Source: JBCCFW01 sp039029535
Lineage (GTDB): Bacteria; Acidobacteriota; JBCCFW01
NCBI GenBank assembly: GCA_039029535.1
Contig: JBCCFW010000010.1
Coordinates: 1-64,000, forward strand
DNA length: 64,000 bases
Reading direction: 5' to 3'
A program made the translations under genes and the position numbers. Shown here piece after piece: positions 52,185 through 59,575 of this stretch. Within the stretch, counting starts at the first letter, position 1, and each line of letters opens with the position of its first letter. The notes beneath the pieces are model-generated. The model searched no databases. It saw nothing but the letters and a program-made list of their open reading frames with translations, and had not been told where the DNA came from.

Positions 52185-54850
52185 GAGGAGAGACTTGTCC
52201 CGCTTCCATCACACGACTCCGAATCCTCTGGCTCCGACAGCTGCCCCCAGGACAGGCGGAAGCCCAACCCTCCCCAGCGATAGCTCGAGGTGCGCCAATT
52301 CCGATACGCCATGCGGCAGAACCTTGCAGCGCCATCCCACGACCCACCACGAATGACCGGACCGGGGCCCCTATCTGGCCCCACCGGGTCGACTTCGTCT
52401 CCTCCCTCGTGGATCCCGTACCAGTCGGCACACCACTCCCCGACGTTGCCCAGCATGTCCTTCAGTCCCCAAGGATTGGCCTGCTTGAGACCGACCATGC
52501 GTGAGCCAGCCTTCGAGTGCTCGTACTGCTTGTCCTCCCAGTCCGACGAGTCCGCACCTGCTTCCAGGTCGAAGTCGACGCCACTATTGCCGCCATACCA
52601 CGCGATGTCGTCCAGCTCGCTGGCGTGATTCTCTCCGCGGATGACGAGGTCCCCGACCCAAGTCGCCGTGCCAATGCCAGCGCGACAAGCATGCTCCCAC
52701 TGCGCCTCGGTCGGGAGACCCGCGCCGAGCCCCTCGATGCGCTCGTTGAGCTTCCTCAAGAAGTCCTGGCAGTCGTCCCAGCTCACGTTCTCCACCGGGC
52801 GCCGAGGATGCTGGAACACGCTGGGATTCGCACCCGTCAACTCTCTCCACAGTTCCTGAGTGCAAGGTGTCTCACCAAGCCAATGACCAGTGGTGAGAGT
52901 GACCCTGTGACGAGTTTCCCACCGGAAGCGGCCCGCTTCCCCCGCTGGTGACCCCATCCAGAACGTCCCTGGAGGGATCCATCGCATCCGAGACCTCACC
53001 ACGCCGACCTTCACCTCGGCCCAAAGACCGTATCGGTCACGACCGACGGCGCTGGCCCAGGCCGGCTTCTCGAGACGTCGGAGGACGAGCCGGGAGCGAT
53101 CTGTCAGCAGCTCGACCGAAGCCTCCGGCGCAGCAGGCACCCATTGCCGTTCCTCCGCCGAGAGCACGTGCGACTGGGCACGCTGCTCGCCAACGGTCAC
53201 CAGGGCCAGAGGGGTGGCCGCCCGTACCGAACCCAACGCACGTGAGGGTTGCAGGTCGCTCACGGTCTCACTCGGATCGAAGCCAAGGCCGTCTTCGTCC
53301 TGGAACACCGTCCAGCCACGGGTCGTACCGCGCATCCCACCAAGACGCTCGAGTCTCGCCGGATCGAGCGGCACGGGTGATTCGAACTGAGGATCGAGCT
53401 GGGACACCAGCGCACTGGCATCGAGCAACGCCTCCTTGACGGGCTCGATCGCGACCGTCTCCTTCGGCAAGCGAGCGACGAGCCTCCCGAACCAGCGGAC
53501 GAGATCGGCCGCTTCCTCCCCCTGACTCGCTCGAAGCGACTGAACGAGCCGTGGCAGGTAAGCCGCCGCTTCCTGTCGGCGCTCCTCCCCAACCAGGTCC
53601 GGAGTCAGTGACCAGAGGGTGAGCGTCTCCTCCACTCGGATCTCGTCGGGCAAGTGCCGGCGCCAATGCTCCAACTGTTCGACGACCCTCTCACGAAATC
53701 GCTCGATGCAGGGATCGACGGGCTCGTCCTCAGAGTGACGGGCCGTTGCGAAGGTCTCACGCAGGCCCAACGAACGGAACGCGGCCGCCGCCGCATGACG
53801 TCCCCGCAAGAGCTCATGCCGCCAGGCATCGAGCTCGGTCCCGACATCGGCCACTGCGGCCGGCAACGACCGACGAACGGCTCGGAGCAAGCCCGGCTCG
53901 ACACGCAACGCCGGTGACAAGAGGGTCAGGAGACGGCGGGCTTGCAGTCGACGCTCCTCCCACGGCGTGCTCGCCGGCACGCCGAGCCGGCGCTCCCAGG
54001 CCGCCGCATTCCAGGCACGCGTCACGCTCACTTGCCAGCGAGTCGGCGGACAGGGCACGAGTGCCGCCAAGCTCCTCCCCTCCTCGCGAAGGCGACGTGC
54101 CTCGGACAGCCAGTCCTCCCGCTCGCTCCAGGTGCCGAAGTGGCCGAGGTCGGAGAGCGCCAGGACCGGCCCCTCGCTGGCCGCCTCCCGCCATTGCCGA
54201 TGGACGCGCCCCCGCTCGTCGGTGGCCGGCCCTCGTGGCCCGCTCAACAAGACGCGGGCCTTGATGGCGCTCCCGCCACAGTGCTCCCGGAGACGCGACC
54301 ACACTCGTGCCATGTCTTCCCAGAAGGGCACGAGACGCCGATCGTGATCGATGAGCACCGTCAGGCTCGTGGGCCAGGTTCGCCGTCGCTGACGCGGCAC
54401 CTGCTCGACGGCTCGTCGCTGACTCAGCCTTCGCACGAGACGAGGGATGTCGGGCCGACGGGACGACGCGGCCGTGGAGAGCAAGCTCCGAAGCACGGGC
54501 TCGAGACGCGACCAACACTCGAGCTCTTCGGACTCCGGAGCCCGCTCGGTGCTCGTGCTCGGAGGCGGCAGCGGCTGCACTCCGTCGTAGGGATCCGGAG
54601 CGGACCCGTCGACCTCGCGCTCTTCGACGACCGTGGGTTGCCAGAACGGGACCCGACGAGCCTCGGTGTCCTTTCGCGGCGCAGTGACGGCGACGGTGTC
54701 CGTCGTCAACGGCTCGGCCTCCGGCGCGGGCTCCTCTCTCAGCTCGGGCAGCCGCTGGTAGCCAGCGACGCGGGCCATGGAGTCGAGGCCACTCTCACCC
54801 GAGGCGAGGTAGCCGCGCAGGAGGTCCGCTCGCGAGACTCCCGACCTCAA
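52181..54850 (-). CDS. vWA-like (SAV_2336-like) protein fused to an FGE domain
   Basis: 889 residues. The start is an unusual TTG at 54850, which forms TTGA with the MoxR stop and has GAGGAG eight bases upstream; longer in-frame sequence lacks support. Residues 1-100 are short helical and acidic. A vWA-like Rossmann region follows near 160-330 (L-T-V-L-I-D-H-D-R-R-L-V-P-F at 163-176), where the MIDAS D-x-S-x-S has degenerated to D-H-D-R-R. A helical middle leads to an FGE domain from about 590 with the signature W-A-S-A-V-G-R-D-R-Y-G. The layout resembles SAV_2336-type partners of MoxR in predicted conflict systems; that assignment is from memory of the family, not from a search. Confidence 0.78.
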   Translation of the reverse strand: MRSGVSRADLLRGYLASGESGLDSMARVAGYQRLPELREEPAPEAEPLTTDTVAVTAPRKDTEARRVPFWQPTVVEEREVDGSAPDPYDGVQPLPPPSTSTERAPESEELECWSRLEPVLRSLLSTAASSRRPDIPRLVRRLSQRRAVEQVPRQRRRTWPTSLTVLIDHDRRLVPFWEDMARVWSRLREHCGGSAIKARVLLSGPRGPATDERGRVHRQWREAASEGPVLALSDLGHFGTWSEREDWLSEARRLREEGRSLAALVPCPPTRWQVSVTRAWNAAAWERRLGVPASTPWEERRLQARRLLTLLSPALRVEPGLLRAVRRSLPAAVADVGTELDAWRHELLRGRHAAAAAFRSLGLRETFATARHSEDEPVDPCIERFRERVVEQLEHWRRHLPDEIRVEETLTLWSLTPDLVGEERRQEAAAYLPRLVQSLRASQGEEAADLVRWFGRLVARLPKETVAIEPVKEALLDASALVSQLDPQFESPVPLDPARLERLGGMRGTTRGWTVFQDEDGLGFDPSETVSDLQPSRALGSVRAATPLALVTVGEQRAQSHVLSAEERQWVPAAPEASVELLTDRSRLVLRRLEKPAWASAVGRDRYGLWAEVKVGVVRSRMRWIPPGTFWMGSPAGEAGRFRWETRHRVTLTTGHWLGETPCTQELWRELTGANPSVFQHPRRPVENVSWDDCQDFLRKLNERIEGLGAGLPTEAQWEHACRAGIGTATWVGDLVIRGENHASELDDIAWYGGNSGVDFDLEAGADSSDWEDKQYEHSKAGSRMVGLKQANPWGLKDMLGNVGEWCADWYGIHEGGDEVDPVGPDRGPGPVIRGGSWDGAARFCRMAYRNWRTSSYRWGGLGFRLSWGQLSEPEDSESCDGSGTSLSS

Positions 54851-55818
54851 GCGCCGAGCTCCTCGGGGTGCTTCCGCAGGGCGAAGCGCGCAACGCGCTT
54901 CAACAACGCGAGCTGCGCCGTCTTGGTCTTGGCACGACTGGTGAGCACGCGGAGAAGGTCGAGATACTCTGCCTGCCCCGGCGGGATGAGCCCACGTTGT
55001 TGGTCGACGTCCCGATCCTCGACGAGGAGCTCGGCCGCCGCTTCTCGGACCGCCTTCGAACAACGTGGAAAGTGTTGCTGACCCCGCTCGGCCAGGAACC
55101 GCACCAGCTCGGCGCTGGCCTTCGGAAGGGCGAGATGGAGCACCAAGCAGCGTCGCAGGAAGGCTGCCGGTAGCGCGCGTTCCTCGTTGGTCGTCAAGAC
55201 GATGAGCGGCGCCACGCCGGCGGTCGCTCGAATGGTCCTCCCGTCGCGCACCGAGAAGCTCCGCTCGCCCAAGGCCTGGAGCAAGCCGTTGGGCACCGAG
55301 CTGTCCGCCTTGTCGATCTCGTCGAGGAGCAGGACCATGCCGTTGGCTTCCGAGCAGCCCTCCGGCACCTCCGGGCTCGGTGCGCCCGCGAGCTGCGCCT
55401 GGTCACCTGCCGACTTCCAGTCGAGCGCCCACCAGATCGGTCCAGGATGGATGTACTTCTTCGGCTCGAGAAGCTCACGGGGACTCCCGTCATCCACCGA
55501 GCACACCTGCGCATCGGCCAGGCGCGTGACGGCGTCGAAGGTCCAGAGCAGGTCCCGCGCCTCGACTTGTGAGTCCATGACCGACGCGAGGAAGGGCCGC
55601 CCGAGCACCTGCGCCGCCGCCCGAGCGAGCTGGCTCTTGCCGGTTCCCGGCTCGCCTCGGAGCAGGAGTGGTCGCCCCGCAGCCAAGGCCGAGTTGACGG
55701 CGTCGACGCTCGCTCGGTCGAAGACATGCACGGCCGAGCCGACTTCGCTGCCGGGGAGCTGCTGGCGCTGTCCGACGATCGACTCGGGGAGGAATGGACT
55801 CTTCTTCACCTTCGCCAC
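54847..55818 (-). CDS. MoxR-like AAA+ ATPase of the protease locus
   Basis: 323 residues. Walker A G-E-P-G-T-G-K-S is at 55-62, Walker B V-L-L-L-D-E-I-D-K at 162-170, sensor-1 L-T-T-N-E-E-R and the R-R-C sensor/arginine-finger region follow. A loop between the motifs (E-L-L-E-P-K-K-Y-I-H-P-G-P-I-W-W) is longer than in the BatA-type MoxR of this window. The GTG start lies one base after the protease stop codon, and its own stop overlaps the TTG of the vWA-like gene. The protein is soluble. Predicted role: the ATP-driven switch or chaperone of the locus, probably acting on the vWA-like partner and controlling the trypsin-like protease. Confidence 0.92.
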   Translation of the reverse strand: MAKVKKSPFLPESIVGQRQQLPGSEVGSAVHVFDRASVDAVNSALAAGRPLLLRGEPGTGKSQLARAAAQVLGRPFLASVMDSQVEARDLLWTFDAVTRLADAQVCSVDDGSPRELLEPKKYIHPGPIWWALDWKSAGDQAQLAGAPSPEVPEGCSEANGMVLLLDEIDKADSSVPNGLLQALGERSFSVRDGRTIRATAGVAPLIVLTTNEERALPAAFLRRCLVLHLALPKASAELVRFLAERGQQHFPRCSKAVREAAAELLVEDRDVDQQRGLIPPGQAEYLDLLRVLTSRAKTKTAQLALLKRVARFALRKHPEELGA

Positions 55819-55819
55819 G

Positions 55820-57379
55820 TCAGGCCTCTCGATCGATCATCTGTCTGATGCGTCGTGCGTTGATCAACGCTCGATCTCGTTGTTCTCGATTGCCGACGAG
55901 GTTCACGACTCGCAGGTAGGGAATCGCACGCTTGAGCTCCGCGAGATGTCCCCGCGGCACGTCTCGAAAGACGGCGTGTGGCACGCCGGCTTCGTCGACG
56001 CCCGCCTCCGGTCCGAGGAACCCGCTCAACAGGGCCGAGATGTCCTCGAGCTTGCTGCGACTCACGGGAGCACCGGTACTGGTCCGTCCCCGATTGATGT
56101 CACCGACGGTGAGCAGGGCGTGCAGGTCATGCGCGGTGTCGCGGACGAGTTGGTCGGCGCCTCGACCTCCCTCGGGATGCTCGACGATCCCGACCTCGTC
56201 CGCGACCTGCTCCAGGCTCGCGATGACCTGGAAGCGGGGTCGCCCTCGATCGACGGCAGCGAGCACGGCGGCCGCCTCGGCTGGCGTGCCGGCCTCCAGG
56301 TCGACCACGTCTGCGCCTGCTCCCTCTCGGGCGGACAGCGCCACGGTGGCTGCGTGAACGAGCGGCTCGAGATCACCGCAGTGGATGAGGAGCCGCTCCA
56401 GGCAGCGCCTGAGTGAGCAACACCCACCGCCCGGCTGATGTGGGTAGAGGTTGTCGGCGCGATGCAGGGTGTCGACCAGCTCGGACTCCGACAGGGACTT
56501 CAGCTGCGCCGACGCTCCACTCAGGTCGAGGCCGAGGGAGCCGACCAGCTCGACTTGCTCCGACCGGGCTCGCCGGGCAAGGATGGCCAGGCTCGCCTGG
56601 AGACGCTTTTCGTCGGACTGGCCTCCCTCATCGGAGAGCGTGTAGGGGCTCTGTTCTCGGAGCTCGGGCCGGAGCACGACGGCCAGGCAGGCCAACCCAA
56701 CGAGATCACGCGCCAGCTCGGCGACGGCCTCTTCGACGGCCTCGTCTCCCGCATCGAGAGCCGCTCGGAAGTCGTCGTCCGCGAGGGCCGTGGCGAGAGG
56801 CGCCGCCTTGATCCGATCGGAAAGACCGCTGGCCAACGACCCCACCACTCCCACCAGCCTCCCTTCCGCGAAGATCGGTGCTCCGGAGAGCCCCTTCACG
56901 CCCCGCGGCTGCTTCACGCCATCGCGAAGGTGCAGGTGAACGATCGAGGCACCCACGGCAAACGGGTAGAGCGTGCCGCCGAACGGGAACGGCTGTCGGA
57001 CGGTGCGCCCCGTCGTCTTGCTCGTGGTCTTGCCAAGGGAGGGGAAGCCCTCCGTGTGCCAGTCGACCGTGTCCGACGGCGACGAGCGGGCCAAGATCGT
57101 CCGAGCCTCGACCGCACCCTCGAGTGGCTTCTTCAGCCGAAGCAGCGCGAGGTCGAGGCCCGGGATGCTCCACGACTCGAGCCCGGCGGCCATCCGACCC
57201 GCTCCCGGCTTGCCGGGAAAGTGAACGTCGATGCGAGTCGCCTTCTTCTTGAACAGGTGGCGACAGGTCACGACGAGGGTGCTCGAGATCGGATAACCCG
57301 ATCCCCAGGTCGTGCGGCCCTCCGTCTGGACGGCGATGGCGCAGACCAGCTCTGGCCTCAAGCCCCGAGAACGACTCAC
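55820..57379 (-). CDS. Trypsin-like serine protease with C-terminal adaptor region
   Basis: 519 residues, no signal peptide, so cytoplasmic. The N-terminal 190 residues form an S1-type domain with an intact triad: His41 in V-V-T-C-R-H-L-F, Asp76 in P-G-L-D-L-A-L-L and Ser165 in G-L-S-G-A-P-I-F. The other about 330 residues are helical; they include C-C-S-L-R-R-C-L-E-R and an A-V-D-R-G-R-P-R-F-Q-V-I-A-S-L-E stretch. They may contain effector-associated or VMAP-like adaptor domains, which I cannot assign. Its position just after the Trypco2-like gene and just before MoxR matches the predicted trypsin/Trypco conflict gene sets. The GTG start at 57379 is followed by V-S-R-S-R-G and has a modest GAG site upstream. 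Confidence 0.87.
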   Translation of the reverse strand: MSRSRGLRPELVCAIAVQTEGRTTWGSGYPISSTLVVTCRHLFKKKATRIDVHFPGKPGAGRMAAGLESWSIPGLDLALLRLKKPLEGAVEARTILARSSPSDTVDWHTEGFPSLGKTTSKTTGRTVRQPFPFGGTLYPFAVGASIVHLHLRDGVKQPRGVKGLSGAPIFAEGRLVGVVGSLASGLSDRIKAAPLATALADDDFRAALDAGDEAVEEAVAELARDLVGLACLAVVLRPELREQSPYTLSDEGGQSDEKRLQASLAILARRARSEQVELVGSLGLDLSGASAQLKSLSESELVDTLHRADNLYPHQPGGGCCSLRRCLERLLIHCGDLEPLVHAATVALSAREGAGADVVDLEAGTPAEAAAVLAAVDRGRPRFQVIASLEQVADEVGIVEHPEGGRGADQLVRDTAHDLHALLTVGDINRGRTSTGAPVSRSKLEDISALLSGFLGPEAGVDEAGVPHAVFRDVPRGHLAELKRAIPYLRVVNLVGNREQRDRALINARRIRQMIDREA

Positions 57380-57405
57380 GCGATGCTCAGTGCTCCGCGA
57401 CGCGC

Positions 57406-57702
57406 TCAGTCGTCGTCATCGGCGAGGTCGAGGTCGTCAGCGTCCTTCGGCTTCGGCTTGAGCTTCAGCCTCACCGTCTGCACGGTCTTCCGCCGCAGCT
57501 CGTCCTTCGCCTTCCCGGACAGCACGTAGAGCTTGAACCCGGCCTCACCACCGCCGACCTTCACCGCCTCGACCTGGAGCTCCACCTCGAGCCCCTCGAC
57601 CCCGAAGCGGAGGTCCGAGCCCTCCCCGTCCTTCATCGCGTCGGCTAGCTCGGTCCTGAGCTGACCGATGAACTCGCGGACACCAACCGTCTTCTTGCCC
57701 AC
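57406..57702 (-). CDS. Trypco2-like small protein, partner of the trypsin-like protease
   Basis: 98 residues. The pattern F-I-G-Q-L-R-T-E-L-A-D-A-M-K-D-G-E-G, then L-R-F-G-V-E-G-L-E-V-E-L-Q-V-E-A, G-G-E-A-G-F-K-L-Y-V-L-S-G and V-R-L-K-L-K-P-K matches the Trypsin-co-occurring domain 2 family as I know it. The tail is strongly acidic (D-A-D-D-L-D-L-A-D-D-D-D). Trypco proteins are almost always encoded next to a cytoplasmic trypsin-like protease and are presumed to inhibit or recruit it. The GTG start is preceded by GGGGAG. It is the first gene of the locus; the protease GTG lies 26 bases past its stop codon. Confidence 0.86.
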   Translation of the reverse strand: MGKKTVGVREFIGQLRTELADAMKDGEGSDLRFGVEGLEVELQVEAVKVGGGEAGFKLYVLSGKAKDELRRKTVQTVRLKLKPKPKDADDLDLADDDD

Positions 57703-57764
57703 CTGCGTCTCCCCTCGGCCCTCCGGAGACCACCACGTCTCCCTCAGCCGAGCCCTGACTCCGA

Positions 57765-57819
57765 CGCTAACGGGCCCTTCGTCCTAGCGTCAAGCAGCCG
57801 CGTTTAGATAAGGAAACGC
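57765..57819. promoter_or_regulatory. Candidate promoter and inverted repeats between Trypco2 and PhoD genes
   Basis: On the minus strand TTGACG (57793-57788) is followed after 17 bases by TTAGCG (57770-57765). This gives a good -35 but poor -10 for the Trypco2 operon, about 45 bases before its ribosome binding site. Two inverted repeats overlap the region: CGCTA-N15-TAGCG (57765-57789) and GCGTTT-N8-AAACGC (57800-57819). They could be operators shared by the divergent genes. Confidence 0.35.
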
Positions 57820-57880
57820 CCTCCGCTCGCGAGGGAGTAGGCTGGGTGCTCGAGAGCACTGCTGGAGGAAGACCGTTCAA

Positions 57881-59446
57881 ATGACCCGCCGCGTCCACCG
57901 ACTCGACATCGGACCGCTCGTGGGACACGCCACGCCGGGAGGCTTCCGTCTCTGGGGCCGCACGCTACGCTCCCGCACCGTCGGCGTCGCTCGCATCCGT
58001 CGCAAGGGCACCGCCGAGTGGCTGGCCCCGGTCACCTTCCCCTTCGTCGAGCACTACGACCACGTCGGCCTCATCGACTTCGGTCGCACGCTCGGTGAAC
58101 CCACGGGTCCCCTCCTGGAGCCCGACACCGTCTACGAGCATCAGGTCGGCTTCGTCGATCTCGAGCACGACGAGAACACCCTCCCGACCGACGCCAGCTC
58201 CGACTGGTCCGAGCTGGCCGATCAAGTCGGGACCGCCCGGACCTTCCCAGCGTCAGGCGGTGGACGCACCGTCTTCTTCTTCGGCTCCTGCCGCGACAAG
58301 CTCCCCAGCCGGGGCGAGAACACCTTCCGCTCGATGTTCGAGTCGTCGAAGAACCGAGAAGACCGACGGCCCGACTTCCTCATGATGCTCGGCGATCAGG
58401 TCTACGTCGATCACGTCTCCCCCTTCGCCAGGCTGCGAGGCCCCTTCCCCTTCAGCCGCTACACCCGCACCTACCGAAAGGCCTTCGGCCAGGCTCGCTT
58501 CGGCGAGCTCCTCCGCAACCTCCCGACCTACACGTCGATGGACGATCACGAGGTTCAGAACAACTGGACTCGCGGCAAGTTCGACGCCGACGAGAATCGA
58601 ACTCACTGGAAGCAGCAGTACAAGCCGGACACCATGACCCACGGGCTCCGGGCCTACGAGGCCTACCAAGGCGCCCTCTGCCCCCTCGCCACCACGGACG
58701 ACTTCCAACGGCATCGCTTCCCCGAGCTCGCTGGACGCACTCGCTACCACTACACCTTCCGCCATGGTGACGCGGACGTCTTCGTCCTGGACACGCGCTC
58801 CGACAGCGACGTCCGAACGAAGCGCGACGAGGAGGCTCGGCCCACCGTCGAGCCGAAGCTCCTCGGCCCCGACCAATTCGCCGCGCTGAAGGACTGGCTG
58901 ATCGACCGTCAAGCCCCGGTCAAGATCGTCGCCTCCCCGCTCCCCTTCTTCCCGGACACGCAAGGTCCGCTCGGAGCACCCGAGGACAAGTGGGGTGGCG
59001 CGGTGCAGCAGCGAGCCGAGCTCCTCGACTTCATCTGGACCCACCACCAGCAGATCCCCCGCCTGGTCATCCTTTCCGGTGACGTGCACGTGTCCTTCAT
59101 CGCACGGCTCACTCGAGAGGACGTGAAGGACTACGCCATCTACAACGTGGTGTCCTCCGCCTTCCACTGGGCGATTCTCGGAGCCCAGCTCTTCAGCTTC
59201 GCCTGGGGTCCGCTCGACCGAGCGGCCAAGGACGGCACGCAGCCCGGCAAGCGCTACCGCTCGCAGCGCTACTTCAATCAAGACGTCACGCTCCCCATCA
59301 AGCCGCGACCGATCCATCAGCGCAACAACTTCGCCCGACTGACTGTCGAAAACAACGAGGTCACCGTCGAGTTCCTCCGGGGCACCCGCTGGTTCTTCGA
59401 ACGTCCGGGCGAGAAGGTGCTGGAGAGGACCGTGCTGACCTTCTGA
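57881..59446 (+). CDS. PhoD-like metallophosphatase, cytoplasmic
   Basis: 521 residues. The PhoD fold is supported by an N-terminal Ig-like part (to about 120) and metal-site motifs F-F-G-S-C-R, M-L-G-D-Q-V-Y-V-D-H, M-D-D-H-E-V-Q-N-N-W and L-S-G-D-V-H-V-S-F. It is a predicted phosphomonoesterase or phosphodiesterase with a Ca/Fe-type centre. Unlike classic PhoD it has no Tat or other signal peptide; the protein starts M-T-R-R-V-H-R-L-D-I-G. That is unusual for a family normally exported, so it probably acts inside the cell. The start ATG has GGAGGAA ten bases upstream. It is divergent from the Trypco2/protease operon, with which it may share a regulatory region. Confidence 0.88.
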   Translation: MTRRVHRLDIGPLVGHATPGGFRLWGRTLRSRTVGVARIRRKGTAEWLAPVTFPFVEHYDHVGLIDFGRTLGEPTGPLLEPDTVYEHQVGFVDLEHDENTLPTDASSDWSELADQVGTARTFPASGGGRTVFFFGSCRDKLPSRGENTFRSMFESSKNREDRRPDFLMMLGDQVYVDHVSPFARLRGPFPFSRYTRTYRKAFGQARFGELLRNLPTYTSMDDHEVQNNWTRGKFDADENRTHWKQQYKPDTMTHGLRAYEAYQGALCPLATTDDFQRHRFPELAGRTRYHYTFRHGDADVFVLDTRSDSDVRTKRDEEARPTVEPKLLGPDQFAALKDWLIDRQAPVKIVASPLPFFPDTQGPLGAPEDKWGGAVQQRAELLDFIWTHHQQIPRLVILSGDVHVSFIARLTREDVKDYAIYNVVSSAFHWAILGAQLFSFAWGPLDRAAKDGTQPGKRYRSQRYFNQDVTLPIKPRPIHQRNNFARLTVENNEVTVEFLRGTRWFFERPGEKVLERTVLTF

Positions 59447-59575
59447 CGACGCTGACAGAGGCCCTCCGGTCTGGCCCGAGAGCCGTCCTTGTCAGGTCTC
59501 CCCTGCCCCGGCGTTCTCCTCCAGAGGAGTCCCGCCCCGGCAGACACGGTAGGCTTTCCCCACCGGAGACCGCAC

